Shown: piece after piece, positions 26,408 through 35,942 of the stretch
How positions within the stretch are numbered: position 1 is the first letter of the stretch
Layout: every line of letters starts with the position of its first letter
Assembly (NCBI RefSeq): GCF_007859305.1
Contig: NZ_VOHE01000002.1
Location: 186,001 to 250,000, forward strand
Origin: Luteimonas wenzhouensis
Lineage (GTDB): Bacteria; Pseudomonadota; Gammaproteobacteria; Xanthomonadales; Xanthomonadaceae
DNA length: 64,000 bases
Reading direction: 5' to 3'
Position numbers and translations under genes: made by a program
The notes under the pieces: model-generated
What the model saw: only the letters and a program-made list of their open reading frames with translations
Told to the model about the DNA's origin: nothing
Databases searched by the model: none

Positions 26408-27292
26408 ATGCAGTCGTCCCTCCTGACCACCCTGCTGCTGCCGCTCGCCCTGGGCGTGATCATGTTCGGCCTCGGCCTGGGGCTGACGCTCGACGATTTC
26501 CGGCGCGTGGCGCGGTACCCGCGCGCGGTGCTGCTGGGGCTGTTCCTGCAGACCGGCGTCCTGCCGTGGGTCGCGTTCGCGCTGGCGCTGCTGTTCCGGC
26601 TGTCGCCGGAACTGGCGGTCGGGCTGATGCTGCTGGCGGCCTCGCCCGGTGGCGCCACCGCCAACATCTACAGCCACCTCGCCCACGGCGACGTCGCGCT
26701 CAACATCACCCTGACCGCGATCAACAGCCTGCTGTGCCTGGCCACCCTGCCGGTGATCCTGAACCTGTCGCTCGAATACTTCCTCGGCGCCGGGCAGTAC
26801 GTGCCACCGCCGGTGCGGAAGATCATCGAGGTGGCGGTGATCATCGTCTTGCCGGTGGCCATCGGCATGGCGGTGCGCCGCTTCGCCCCGGGCTTCGCCG
26901 CGCGCATGGAGAAGCCGGTGCGGCTGCTGTCGGCGCTGGTGCTGGCGCTGCTGATCGTGGCCGCGGTGGTCCAGGCCTGGAGCACGCTGCTGGCCTGGTT
27001 CGCGGTGGTGGGCCTGGCCTGCCTGCTGTTCAACCTGGCCAGCATGGGCGTGGGGTACGCGGCGCCGCTGGCGCTGCGGTTGCCGAAACGGCAGGCGGTG
27101 GCGATCGCGATGGAAATCGGGATCCACAACGGCACGCTCGCGATCTTCATCGCGCTCAGCGTGCTGGGCAACGCGGCGATGTCGGTTCCGGCGGCGGTCT
27201 ACAGCCTGCTGATGTTCTTCACCGCGGCCGCGTTCGCCTGGTGGGCGGCACGCGCGCCGGCGGCTACGGCTGCGCCCGCGGGCAACGGCTGA
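26408..27292 (+). CDS. Bile acid:sodium symporter (BASS) family transporter, 294 aa
   Basis: This is an inner-membrane transporter with about nine to ten hydrophobic helices. The segment LMLLAASPGGATANIYSHLAHGDVALN (start about residue 77, given here in outline) and the later MEIGIHNGTLAIFIAL are the BASS sodium- and substrate-site regions. Prokaryotic members carry organic anions such as keto acids, steroids or pantoate; the substrate here is unknown. Length is normal for the family. It sits 24 nt after a small membrane protein gene, and a repeat-rich gap follows. Confidence 0.86.
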   Translation: MQSSLLTTLLLPLALGVIMFGLGLGLTLDDFRRVARYPRAVLLGLFLQTGVLPWVAFALALLFRLSPELAVGLMLLAASPGGATANIYSHLAHGDVALNITLTAINSLLCLATLPVILNLSLEYFLGAGQYVPPPVRKIIEVAVIIVLPVAIGMAVRRFAPGFAARMEKPVRLLSALVLALLIVAAVVQAWSTLLAWFAVVGLACLLFNLASMGVGYAAPLALRLPKRQAVAIAMEIGIHNGTLAIFIALSVLGNAAMSVPAAVYSLLMFFTAAAFAWWAARAPAATAAPAGNG

Positions 27293-27320
27293 GGAAAGAT
27301 ATCGGGCGGCGCGGCCGGGG

Positions 27321-27510
27321 GCCCCGCTCTTCCCCCGCCTGCGGGGCAGGCCGGGACGGGGCCAGGTCCGACGCGGCACCGTCGGGCATGACGCCTGGAA
27401 CTGCCCCCTCCCCGGCCCTCCCCCGCACGCGGGGGAGGGGGGCACGGGCGGCGGAGTCGGGGTTCCGCTCCTTCCCCCGCTTGCGGGGGAAGGCCGGGAT
27501 GGGGGCCGGC
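27321..27510. repeat. Cluster of three REP-like GC-rich hairpins
   Basis: Three related palindromic units occupy the gap between converging genes. Unit A (about 27325-27364) and unit C (about 27467-27509) share the order hairpin, CAGG or AAGG, CCGGGAnGGGG. Unit B (about 27402-27442) is inverted. The core hairpins are CCCTCCCCCGC with GCGGGGGAGGG (B) and CCTTCCCCCGC with GCGGGGGAAGG (C). They look like a dispersed extragenic palindrome family and may also act as terminators or mRNA stabilisers. Confidence 0.7.
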
Positions 27511-27531
27511 TCCGACGCGGGATCCCGCGGG

Positions 27532-28944
27532 CTATTCGACCTTGCGGAACTGGCCGTACTCGCCGAGCTGTTCCTCGATCGCCGCGGCGTCGCCGACCAC
27601 GATGATCGACAGGTCCTTCGGGTCGAAGTACCTGCGCGCGATCCCGCGGACCTGGTCCGCATCGACCTGCTGGATCCGCGGCACGTAACTGGACAGGAAC
27701 TCCGGCGGCAGGCCCACCAGCCAGTTCGAAGCCAGCGTGGACGCCACCGCGCCCTGCAGCTGGTTGGTGATCAGGTAGCCGCCGGCCACGTAGCGCTTGT
27801 TGTCGAGCAGCTCCTGCTCGGGCACCGGCTCCTGGGCCAGGCGCCGGAACTCGGAGAAGAATTCCTGCAGCGCCGCGCCGGCGACCTCGTTGCGCACGTC
27901 CGCGCCCGCCTGCACCCGTCCGCCCATGCGCGAGGTGGAGAAGCCGGCGCTGGCGCCGTAGGTGTAACCCTTGTCCTCGCGCAGGTTCTGGTTCACGCGG
28001 CTGCTGAAGCCGCCACCCAGCAGGGTTCCGGTGAGGATCGCCGGCACGTAGTCCGCGTCGGTGGCGGCGAGCGCGGGACGCCCCAGGCGCAGCGTGGCCT
28101 GCACGCTGCCATCGCGCTGGACGAGCACGCGCGCCGGAGCCGCCTCGCGGGGCGCGGCCGGGGCGGGATCCGGTGCCGGACCTGTCGCCGTCCAGTCACC
28201 GAACGCGGACTGCGCCAGGCGGAAGATCTCCTCGGGTTCGACCCGGCCGGCGACCACCAGCAGGGCGCGGTCCGGACGGAAGCGCTGCGCGTGCGCCCGG
28301 CGCAGGGCCTCGGGCGTGACCGCGGCGATCGAGTCCTCGGTGGGCTGGGTGCGGGCATAGGGATGGTCGCCGAAGGTGGCCGCCAGCAGCTCGCGCGCGG
28401 CACGGAAGGACGGCTGCGCCTGCGCCGCCCTGAGCGACTGCAGCGCGTTGGCCTTGCCCAGCGCCACCTCGTTGTCGGGGAACGCGGGCTCGCGCACGAT
28501 CTCCGCCAGCAGCGACAGCATCGGCGCGGCGTGGCTGGTCAGCGCATTGGCGCTCACCAGGACGCCGTCGTTGCTGGCGCTGGCGGCGACGCCGCCGCCG
28601 TAGGACTGCGCAGCCTCGGCGATCGCGCGCGAATCGCGCCGCGCGGTGCCTTCCGACAGCAGGCCCGCGAACAGGGCGGCGAAGCCCGGCGCGTCGGCCG
28701 GGTCGGCGCCATGGCCCGCGTCGCGCATGGCCAGCACGTAGTCCACCCGCGGCACGCCGTCGCGCGGCACCACCCAGACTTCCAGCCCGTTGTCGAGGGT
28801 GCGGCGCTCGATCTGCGGCACCGGCAGCGGCTTGTCGGGCGCGTACGGCGGCAGGTCGGGCGGCAAGACCGCGGGCCCGGCCGCGATCACGGGCGCGGCC
28901 AGCACGCAGGCGGCGAGGAGGAACAGCTGCATCGTCTGCTTCAT
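27532..28944 (-). CDS. M16-family peptidase-like protein lacking the zinc motif, 470 aa
   Basis: This has the M16 fold (two homologous halves) and a signal peptide (residues 1 to about 22). Where active members have HxxEH, this one reads FAALFAGLLSEGT, so the zinc ligands are gone. The C-terminal half retains the FSSRVNQNLREDKGYTYG segment typical of the partner subunit. In paired M16 systems the inactive subunit completes the chamber of the active one. The active partner is encoded 10 nt upstream. The ATG at 28944 has GGAGACC before it. Confidence 0.88.
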   Translation of the reverse strand: MKQTMQLFLLAACVLAAPVIAAGPAVLPPDLPPYAPDKPLPVPQIERRTLDNGLEVWVVPRDGVPRVDYVLAMRDAGHGADPADAPGFAALFAGLLSEGTARRDSRAIAEAAQSYGGGVAASASNDGVLVSANALTSHAAPMLSLLAEIVREPAFPDNEVALGKANALQSLRAAQAQPSFRAARELLAATFGDHPYARTQPTEDSIAAVTPEALRRAHAQRFRPDRALLVVAGRVEPEEIFRLAQSAFGDWTATGPAPDPAPAAPREAAPARVLVQRDGSVQATLRLGRPALAATDADYVPAILTGTLLGGGFSSRVNQNLREDKGYTYGASAGFSTSRMGGRVQAGADVRNEVAGAALQEFFSEFRRLAQEPVPEQELLDNKRYVAGGYLITNQLQGAVASTLASNWLVGLPPEFLSSYVPRIQQVDADQVRGIARRYFDPKDLSIIVVGDAAAIEEQLGEYGQFRKVE

Positions 28945-28954
28945 CGCGGTCTCC

Positions 28955-30337
28955 TCACTCGGCCTGCGGGACGTCGTCGCGGCGCGCGGCGAGCAGCGCC
29001 TCGGGCACGCGGTCGATCACGGTGCGGTTGGGCGCGACGAGGTAGGTCCTGGCGGCGCGCTGCACGTCCGCCGATGTCACCGCCTCGATCCAGTCCGGGA
29101 TGCGGTTTGCGACGCCGGCGTCGCCCCACAGCAGCTGCAGCTTGGCGAGGGTGTCGGCGCGGGAGATGAAGGGCTCCATGCCGTTGTACCAGTCGGCCAG
29201 CAGCGCGGTCCTGGTGCGCGCGAGGGTCGCGTCGTCCACGCCTTCGGACACGATCCGCGCGATCTCCTCGTCCACCGCGCGCACGATGGCGTGGGCGTCG
29301 GTATCGGGCTTGTACAGCGCGAACACGGTGTACAGCGTCGGGCCGTTGTACTCCCACTCGCTGGTCAGGCCATAGAGCGAATCGACGTTGAGCGCCAGCT
29401 CGCGTCCCTTGACCAGGCCCTGGTACAGGCGCGAGGCGTCGCCATTGGCCAGCAGCGCGCCGAGCACCGCCATCGCCGGCTGGTCCGGGCTGCCGCGCCC
29501 GGGCATCTTCCAGGCGATCGCCACCGCCGGCACCTGGGCCAGCTTGTCGGCCTGGACCACGTGCTTCTCCCGCGTGTTCAGCCCCTCGCTGAAGTCGGGC
29601 GCCGGCGGCACCGGGCGCGCCGGGATGTCGCCGAAGTACTTCTGCGCCAGAGCGAAGCCCTCTTCCGGCGAGATGTCGCCGGCCAGCGCCAGCACCGCGT
29701 TGTTGGGGCCGTAGTAGTCGCGGTGGAAGGCGCGCACGTCGTCGAGCGTGGCCGCCTCCAGGTCCTCGAAGCTGCCGTAGCCGTCGTGGTTGTTCTCCCA
29801 CTTCTCGAACGCCTCGAAGCCGATGTCGAGCCACATGAAGCCGCCGTAGGGCTGGTTCTGCACGTTGACCCGGATCTCCTCCTTCACCACGTCCTGCTGG
29901 TTCTTCAGCGTGGCCGGATTGAAGTCGAGCATGCGCATGCGGTCGGCCTCCAGCCACAGGATCGGTTCGAGCGCGGACGAGGGCGCGACCTCGATGTAGT
30001 TGGTGAAGTCCGGCCGCGTGGAGCCGTTGTTGCGGCCGCCGCCGCCGGTGATCACGCGGTCGAAGGTGCCTTCGGGCGCGTTCTCCGAGCCCTCGAACAT
30101 CAGGTGCTCGAACAGGTGCGCGAAGCCGGTGCGGTTGCGCGGTTCCAGGCGCATGCCGATGCCGTAGACCACGCTCACCCCGACCACCGGCGAGCTGCGG
30201 TCCTCGGACACCACCACGGTCAGGCCGTTGTCGAGCTTCTTCACCGCGACCGGGATCTCCCACCGGTCGCCCTCGGAAGCGAACGCCGGCGCCGCGGCCA
30301 GCAGCCACGGCAGCACGCCTGCAAGCAAGGACTTCAT
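28955..30337 (-). CDS. M16-family zinc metallopeptidase (catalytic subunit), 460 aa
   Basis: This is an exported metallopeptidase with the inverted zinc motif HLFEH (His74, Glu77, His78) and a downstream KEEIRVN segment supplying the third ligand (about Glu153/154). A signal peptide covers residues 1 to about 21. The ATG at 30337 follows AGGAGGT at ideal spacing; the in-frame GTG two codons upstream lies inside that Shine-Dalgarno and is rejected. It is cotranscribed with the non-catalytic partner 10 nt downstream, as in mitochondrial-processing-peptidase-like pairs. It probably degrades oligopeptides in the periplasm. Confidence 0.9.
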   Translation of the reverse strand: MKSLLAGVLPWLLAAAPAFASEGDRWEIPVAVKKLDNGLTVVVSEDRSSPVVGVSVVYGIGMRLEPRNRTGFAHLFEHLMFEGSENAPEGTFDRVITGGGGRNNGSTRPDFTNYIEVAPSSALEPILWLEADRMRMLDFNPATLKNQQDVVKEEIRVNVQNQPYGGFMWLDIGFEAFEKWENNHDGYGSFEDLEAATLDDVRAFHRDYYGPNNAVLALAGDISPEEGFALAQKYFGDIPARPVPPAPDFSEGLNTREKHVVQADKLAQVPAVAIAWKMPGRGSPDQPAMAVLGALLANGDASRLYQGLVKGRELALNVDSLYGLTSEWEYNGPTLYTVFALYKPDTDAHAIVRAVDEEIARIVSEGVDDATLARTRTALLADWYNGMEPFISRADTLAKLQLLWGDAGVANRIPDWIEAVTSADVQRAARTYLVAPNRTVIDRVPEALLAARRDDVPQAE

Positions 30338-30477
30338 GGGCACCTCCTGCCCGGTATGGACGGCCCACGTTACTGCAGCTGGCGCCGGGCCACCGTAGGC
30401 GGAAAGTCATGCCCGGCCGGCACGCCTGGCGCCAGGCAAGCGCCGGGGCAGGCGACGCCACCCGGGCCCTGCCCCGA

Positions 30478-31815
30478 TCAGCCGCTCCCTGGTGCTTCCC
30501 CGGCCTCGACCCCGACGTTGCTCGACGCCCGCTCGTAGACCTCGCGGTCGAGCAGGCCGGTCTGCCGCGCCACCAGCACCGGCACCAGCACCTGGCCGGT
30601 CACGTTGGTCATGGTGCGCATCATGTCGAGGATCCGGTCGATGGCGTAGAGGATGCCGATCGCCTCCAGCGGCAGGCCGGCGGCGCTGATCACCACCGTG
30701 GCCATGATCACCGCCGTGCCCGGCACGCCGGCGGTGCCGAAGCTGCCCAGCACCGAGGCCAGGGCGATGATGAAGTACTGGCCGGTCGACAGCTCCAGGC
30801 CCATGAACTGGGCAATGAACACCGCGCCCAGGGCCGGGTAGATCGCGCCACAGCCGTCCATCTTGATGCTGGCGCCCAGCGGCACGGCGAAGCTGGCGTA
30901 GTCGCGGTCCACGCCCAGGTTGTGGGTGGCGCTGGTGAGCGAAAGCGGCAGCGCGGCGAAGCTGCTGGAAGCAACGAAGCCCACCTGCATCGCGGGCGCC
31001 GCGCCGCGGAAGAACTTCAGCGGGTTGAGCCCGTGCGCCAGCAGCAGCCCGCTGTAGACCACCACGATGTGGAAGGCGCAGGCCGCGTACAGCGCGAGCA
31101 CGAACTTGCCCAGCGGCAGCAGCTGGCCGAAACCATAGCTGCCCACCAGTGCCGCGATCAGGCCGAAGGTGCCCAGCGGCGTGGCCTCGAGCACGAGGCG
31201 GGTGACCTGGATCATCAGCTCGCGGGCCTGGTCGAACAGCCCGCGCAGGCCTTCGGTCTTCGCGCCAAGCTTCACCAGCGAGAACCCCACCAGCCCGGCG
31301 AAGAAGATCACCTGCAGGATGGTGAAGTTGCTGGGCACGATGACGTTCTGCCCATCGCCCGTCTTCCCCGCGCCCAGCGCCGCCAGCGCGCGGAACGGGT
31401 TCTCCGGCACGATGTTGAGCAGCACATCCAGCGGCCCGGGCACCTCGCGCGGCCGGTAGTTGGCCGCGACCTGCAGGCTGGCCGCGTCGACGCCCACGCC
31501 CGGCCGGAACAGCCAGCCGGCGGCCAGCCCCACCGCCACCGCCAGCACCGCGGTGACCGCGAACCACAGGAAGGTGCGCCCGGCCAGCCCGGCGATCGAG
31601 CGCTGCCCGGCCAGCGAACCGACCGCGCTCACGACCGCGAAGAACACCAGCGGGATCGCGATCATCTTGATCAGGTTGACGTAGACCGTGCCCAGCGGGC
31701 CGAGCCAGGTCTGCGCCGCGGGGCCCGCCAGCCAGCCGGCGAGCGCGCCCAGCACGAAGCCGGCGGCGACGCGCTGCCAGAACGGGATCCGCAACCAGGC
31801 GCGGGCGAGGGACAT
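30478..31815 (-). CDS. Dicarboxylate/amino acid:cation symporter (DAACS), 445 aa
   Basis: This is an inner-membrane secondary transporter of the GltP/DctA family with eight transmembrane helices and two re-entrant loops. The family motifs are ASSSFAALPLS (serine-rich loop), KMDGCGAIYPALGAVFIAQ (helix 7; most members have NMDGT) and GVPGTAVIM (second loop). It would import C4-dicarboxylates, glutamate or aspartate with sodium or protons. The change to MDGCG may alter specificity. It is divergent from the alkaline phosphatase gene; a 231-nt spacer holds no further gene. Confidence 0.9.
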   Translation of the reverse strand: MSLARAWLRIPFWQRVAAGFVLGALAGWLAGPAAQTWLGPLGTVYVNLIKMIAIPLVFFAVVSAVGSLAGQRSIAGLAGRTFLWFAVTAVLAVAVGLAAGWLFRPGVGVDAASLQVAANYRPREVPGPLDVLLNIVPENPFRALAALGAGKTGDGQNVIVPSNFTILQVIFFAGLVGFSLVKLGAKTEGLRGLFDQARELMIQVTRLVLEATPLGTFGLIAALVGSYGFGQLLPLGKFVLALYAACAFHIVVVYSGLLLAHGLNPLKFFRGAAPAMQVGFVASSSFAALPLSLTSATHNLGVDRDYASFAVPLGASIKMDGCGAIYPALGAVFIAQFMGLELSTGQYFIIALASVLGSFGTAGVPGTAVIMATVVISAAGLPLEAIGILYAIDRILDMMRTMTNVTGQVLVPVLVARQTGLLDREVYERASSNVGVEAGEAPGSG

Positions 31816-32046
31816 GCGGGGGAACCGTGGGGCGAAGCCGCCACCTTAGCCCACTGTCCCGGCGCTGGCGACGTGGCGGCCGGAACGGCGGGGTGTCATC
31901 CGCAGGACATCGGCGCGGACGAGGATCCCCCGCGGCGCTGCGGCAGCGCCCACGCTGGACGCCGTGCCCCGCGCCGCGGACACTTGCGCCTCCGCGCGCA
32001 CGGTCTCCCCAAGAACCTCCTCACCACGCACTGGACTGGATACGCA

Positions 32047-33774
32047 ATGCCCGGCAGTTCCCACCCCAAGCCCCGACGGTTCCGCTCCCCCGCCGCGGTT
32101 CCGGCCGCCGCCCTGCTGCCGCTGCTGCTGCTCGCCTGCAGCGCGACGCCGCCGCGCGCGGACCCGCCGCCGGCGCCCGTGGTGGAGGTGCCGGCGATCC
32201 GGCACCCGGACGGCGAGACCCCGCAGTGGTGGTACCGCAGCGGCGCCGCCCGCGCCGCGGCCAACGGCGCGATGCAGGGCCGGGCGAAGAACGTGATCGT
32301 GTTCCTCGGCGACGGCATGAGCCTGACCACGGTCGCGGCGGCGCGCATCTTCGACGGCCAGCGCGCCGGGACGCCCGGCGAGGAGCACCTGCTGTCGTGG
32401 GAGCGGTTCCCCCACACCGCGTTCTCCAAGACCTACAACACCGATTCGCAGACCCCCGACTCGGCCGGCACCATGACCGCGATCGCCACCGGGGTGAAGT
32501 CGCACATGGGCGCGATCGGCGTGTCGGCGGGCGCGCGTTGGGACTGCGCGGGGAGCCGCGGGCGCGAACTGCTGTCCTGGCTGCGCCTGGCCGCGTCTTC
32601 GGGCATGTCCACCGGCATCGTGACCACCGCGCGCCTGACCCACGCCACCCCCGCGGCCACCTACGCCCACGTGCCCGACCGCAACTGGGAGTCCGACGGC
32701 GTGATGCCGGAGAAGGCGCGCGAACAGGGCTGCCGCGACATCGCCAGCCAGCTGCTGGAGTTCGCGCCCGGCACCGGCCTCAAGGTGCTGCTGGGCGGCG
32801 GCCGCCGCCACTTCCTGCCGGCCGGCGAACGCGATCCCGAGCATCCCGACAAGGAAGGCGCGCGCTTGGACGGGCGCAACCTCGTCCAGGAATGGCTGCA
32901 GCGCAACCCGGGCGGCGCGTTCGCCTGGAACGCGGCACAGTTCGAGGCCGCGGCGGATGCGCCGGCGCTGCTGGGCCTGTTCGAGTTCGAGCACATGCGC
33001 TACGAGCACGACCGCCCGCGCGACCCCGGCGGCGAGCCTGACCTTGAGACGATGACCCGCGAGGCGATCCGCCGCCTGTCGCGCGACCCCGGCGGCTTCG
33101 TGCTGCTGGTCGAGGGCGGGCGCATCGACCACGCCAACCACGAGGGCAACGCCTACCGCGCGCTCGACGAGACCGCCTCGATGTCGCGCGCGGTGCGTGC
33201 CGCGGCGGAACTGACCTCGCCGGACGACACCCTGATCGTGGTCACCGCGGACCATTCGCACACGCTCGGCTTCGTCGGCTATCCGCGGCGCGGCAATCCG
33301 ATCCTGGACAAGGTGCGCGGCCGGACCAGCGAGGACGACGATCCGGACCGCTACGCGCTGGACATGCTCGGCCTGCCCTACACCACCCTGGTCTACGCCA
33401 ACGGCCCGGGCTATACCGGGGCCAGCTCGCGCCAGCCGGCCGGGCCGAAGCGGCACTTCCACGCTGCCGACAGCTTCGAGCCGGCAGTCGGGCGCCCCGA
33501 CCTGACCGCCGTCGACACCACCGACCCGGACTACATGCAGGAGGCGCTGGTGCCGCTGTCGTCGGAGTCGCATGGCGGCGACGACGTCGGCATCTGGGCG
33601 CGCGGCCCGGGCAGCCAGGCGTTCCGCGGCACCCTGGAGCAGCACGTGATCTACCACGTCATCGTCCAGGCCACGCCGCGCCTGCGCGAACGCCTGTGCG
33701 CGGCCGGCACCTGCAACGCCGACGGGGTGCCGGTCGAACTGCCGGCGCCAGCGGACTTCGGCGCCGCACCGTGA
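32047..33774 (+). CDS. Alkaline phosphatase, lipoprotein, 575 aa
   Basis: This is a PhoA-superfamily metalloenzyme hydrolysing phosphomonoesters outside the inner membrane. The leader ends LLLLLAC with the lipid cysteine at residue 31. The metal-binding FLGDGMS has Asp89, the catalytic Ser139 is in [14 protein letters not shown], and [13 protein letters not shown] and TADHSHT carry the remaining metal ligands. An inserted region of about 60 residues follows the HSHT motif. Shine-Dalgarno support is weak, but this ATG gives a correct lipoprotein leader. No PhoB box was recognised. Confidence 0.9.
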   Translation: MPGSSHPKPRRFRSPAAVPAAALLPLLLLACSATPPRADPPPAPVVEVPAIRHPDGETPQWWYRSGAARAAANGAMQGRAKNVIVFLGDGMSLTTVAAARIFDGQRAGTPGEEHLLSWERFPHTAFSKTYNTDSQTPDSAGTMTAIATGVKSHMGAIGVSAGARWDCAGSRGRELLSWLRLAASSGMSTGIVTTARLTHATPAATYAHVPDRNWESDGVMPEKAREQGCRDIASQLLEFAPGTGLKVLLGGGRRHFLPAGERDPEHPDKEGARLDGRNLVQEWLQRNPGGAFAWNAAQFEAAADAPALLGLFEFEHMRYEHDRPRDPGGEPDLETMTREAIRRLSRDPGGFVLLVEGGRIDHANHEGNAYRALDETASMSRAVRAAAELTSPDDTLIVVTADHSHTLGFVGYPRRGNPILDKVRGRTSEDDDPDRYALDMLGLPYTTLVYANGPGYTGASSRQPAGPKRHFHAADSFEPAVGRPDLTAVDTTDPDYMQEALVPLSSESHGGDDVGIWARGPGSQAFRGTLEQHVIYHVIVQATPRLRERLCAAGTCNADGVPVELPAPADFGAAP

Positions 33775-33856
33775 CGCCGCGGCGGTCGCGTGCGCGGGCC
33801 GTCGCGCCCGCCCCGCCTCCGCCGCTATCCTGACCTGCCCCACCCAGGAGTCCCCC

Positions 33857-34642
33857 ATGAACCGACTCGACGACAAGGTCTGCGTGGTCACCGGCGCGGC
33901 CAGCGGCATCGGGCGCCGGATCGCCGAGGTGTATGCACGGGCCGGCGGGCGGGTCGCGATCGCCGACCTCAGGACCGCGGACGCCGAGGACGCGGCGCGC
34001 GCGATCCGCGACGCGGGCGGCGAGGCCATGGCCGTGGCCATGGACGTCACCGACGAGGCCCAGGTGGCCGAGGGCATCGCCGCCGTGGTCGCACGCTGGG
34101 GCAAGGTCGACGTGCTGGTGTCGAACGCCGGCATCCAGATCGTCAACAAGCTCACCGACTTCAGCCTCGCCGACTGGAAGCGGATGCTCGCCATCCACCT
34201 CGACGGCGCGTTCCTCACCACCCGCGAATGCCTGCGCGACATGGAGCGACGCGGCGAGGGCGGCGCGATCATCTACATGGGTTCGGTGCATTCGCACCTG
34301 GCTTCGAAGCTCAAGGCGCCCTACGTCACCGCCAAGCACGGCCTGCTCGGCCTGTGCCGCACCGTGGCCAAGGAGGCGGCCGCCTACGGCGTGCGCGCCA
34401 ACGTGATCTGCCCCGGCTTCGTACGCACCCCGCTGGTGGAGAAGCAGATCCCCGAGCAGGCGAAGGAGTTCGGCATCAGCGAGGAGGCGGTGGTGCGCGA
34501 CATCATGCTGCGCGACACGGTGGACGGCGAGTTCACCACCGTGGACGACGTCGCCCACGTCGCGCTTACCCTGGCCGCGTTCGAGACCAACGCGCTGACC
34601 GGCCAGAGCCTCGTGGTCAGCCACGGCTGGTTCATGCACTAG
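33857..34642 (+). CDS. bdhA: 3-hydroxybutyrate dehydrogenase (SDR), 261 aa
   Basis: This is a short-chain dehydrogenase with the NAD motif TGAASGIG (12-19), NAG at 90-92 and the catalytic Ser143, Tyr156, Lys160. The lid segment from [20 protein letters not shown] and the C-terminal [14 protein letters not shown] match the TIGR01963 hydroxybutyrate dehydrogenase group. It oxidises D-3-hydroxybutyrate released from polyhydroxybutyrate to acetoacetate. A CAGGAG site stands before the ATG. The polyhydroxybutyrate depolymerase gene is 1.3 kb downstream, which supports the assignment. Confidence 0.88.
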   Translation: MNRLDDKVCVVTGAASGIGRRIAEVYARAGGRVAIADLRTADAEDAARAIRDAGGEAMAVAMDVTDEAQVAEGIAAVVARWGKVDVLVSNAGIQIVNKLTDFSLADWKRMLAIHLDGAFLTTRECLRDMERRGEGGAIIYMGSVHSHLASKLKAPYVTAKHGLLGLCRTVAKEAAAYGVRANVICPGFVRTPLVEKQIPEQAKEFGISEEAVVRDIMLRDTVDGEFTTVDDVAHVALTLAAFETNALTGQSLVVSHGWFMH

Positions 34643-34686
34643 CCCGGACGTGAGGGGCCGGTGCCGGCACGCGGCCGGCGCCGCTA

Positions 34687-35139
34687 TCAGAACGGCTTGG
34701 CCAGCACCAGCCAGATCACGGCCAGCAGCGCGAACACCGGCACTTCGTTGTAGATGCGCAGCGCGCGCGTCGACGGCAGCGCCCTGCCCTGCGCGCTGCC
34801 CGCCAGCCAGCGCCCGCCCACGACGAAGTGGACCAGCAGCAGCGCGACCAGGCCGAGCTTGGCATGCAGCCAGCCGGTGCCGGCGCCGACCATGGTCGGG
34901 AAGCCGGGGATCACGCGGTAGCCGAGCCACAGCACCACGCCGGCCACCAGCGCCAGGCCGAACATGACGTGGCCGAAGCGGTACAGCCGCCGACCCATCA
35001 GCACCAGGCGCGCGCGTACCGCCGCGTCGTCGCCGGCCTCGGCGAGGTTGATCAGGATCCGCGGCAGGTAGAACACCGCCGCCACCCACGCCATCACCAC
35101 CAGCAGGTGCAGCGACTTGGTCACCAGGTAGGCGTTCAA
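34687..35139 (-). CDS. hemJ: HemJ-type protoporphyrinogen IX oxidase, 150 aa
   Basis: This is a four-to-five-helix inner-membrane protein of the HemJ (UPF0093) family, which oxidises protoporphyrinogen IX to protoporphyrin IX in heme synthesis. The N-terminal SLHLLVVMAWVAAVFYLPRI with His11, the internal WLHAKLGLVALLLVHF and the C-terminal NEVPVFALLAVIWLVLAKP match the family. The start is TTG (35139): GGAGAATCG lies at proper distance and no ATG fits. It converges on bdhA and diverges from a methyltransferase. CopD-like relatives are the main alternative. Confidence 0.85.
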   Translation of the reverse strand: MNAYLVTKSLHLLVVMAWVAAVFYLPRILINLAEAGDDAAVRARLVLMGRRLYRFGHVMFGLALVAGVVLWLGYRVIPGFPTMVGAGTGWLHAKLGLVALLLVHFVVGGRWLAGSAQGRALPSTRALRIYNEVPVFALLAVIWLVLAKPF

Positions 35140-35210
35140 ACGATTCTCCTGCGCGGACGCGGGGCGACGGCCGCGCTATTGTAGCCGGCCGTGTCAGATC
35201 CCGGGCCAAG

Positions 35211-35825
35211 ATGCAAAAGCGCTACGACCGACGCTACTTCGACACCTGGTACCGCGGCCGCGGCATCGGCGGCGCGCAACGCCTGGCGCGCAAGGTGGCG
35301 CTGGCGGTGGCGACCGCCGAGTACCACCTGGAGCGGCCGCTGCGCACGGTGCTCGACATCGGCTGCGGCGAAGGCGCCTGGCGCGCGCCGCTGCTGAAGC
35401 TGCGGCCGAAGGCCCGGTACATGGGCTTCGACTCGAGCACCTACGCGATCGAGCGCTACGGCGCGCGCCGCAACCTGCACCTGGCGCGCTTCGCCGACTT
35501 CGCCCACCTGCGCCCCTGTCCGCCGGTGGACCTGCTGGTGTGCAGCGACGTGATGCACTACCTGCCGCTGCGTGAACTCGACCGCGGCCTGCCGGGCCTG
35601 GCCGAGCTGTGCGGCGGGGTGGCCTTCCTGGAGTGCTTCACCCGCGAGGACGAGACCGAGGGCGACGACGTCGACTTCCACGCGCGGCCGGCCGCGTTCT
35701 ACCGTCGCCGCTTCGCTGCGCTGGGATTCCGCCAGGTGGGCTCCCACTGCTGGCTCTCGCCGGCGCTGGCCGCGGACGCGGCGGCGCTGGAGCTGGCGCC
35801 GGCCTGGACCGGGCGCGCCGGCTGA
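35211..35825 (+). CDS. Class I SAM-dependent methyltransferase, 204 aa
   Basis: This is a Rossmann-fold methyltransferase. Motif I VLDIGCGEGAW is at about residues 47-57, an acidic ribose contact follows in MGFDSSTYAI, and the post-motif VDLLVCSDVMHYL is at about 105-117. The basic N-terminus MQKRYDRRYFDTWYRGRG is typical of small proteobacterial methyltransferases of unknown substrate. It is divergent from hemJ and followed by phaZ in the same direction (117 nt), with no functional link apparent. Confidence 0.85.
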   Translation: MQKRYDRRYFDTWYRGRGIGGAQRLARKVALAVATAEYHLERPLRTVLDIGCGEGAWRAPLLKLRPKARYMGFDSSTYAIERYGARRNLHLARFADFAHLRPCPPVDLLVCSDVMHYLPLRELDRGLPGLAELCGGVAFLECFTREDETEGDDVDFHARPAAFYRRRFAALGFRQVGSHCWLSPALAADAAALELAPAWTGRAG

Positions 35826-35942
35826 ACCGGCCCTCCGGGCCAGGTCCCCGCCGGCCGGGCGGGGCCGCCAGCGCGCGGCGACCTCGGCTTGACGCCGATG
35901 CGGTATGCTGCAATGCAGCAGCCACCGTCCCCGCCGAACCCC

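Noticed and set aside
28949-30461. Alternative 506-codon minus-strand frame over the catalytic M16 gene
   Set aside because: It is an Arg/Gly/Ala-rich shadow; the true frame has the HLFEH motif, a signal peptide and AGGAGGT before its ATG.
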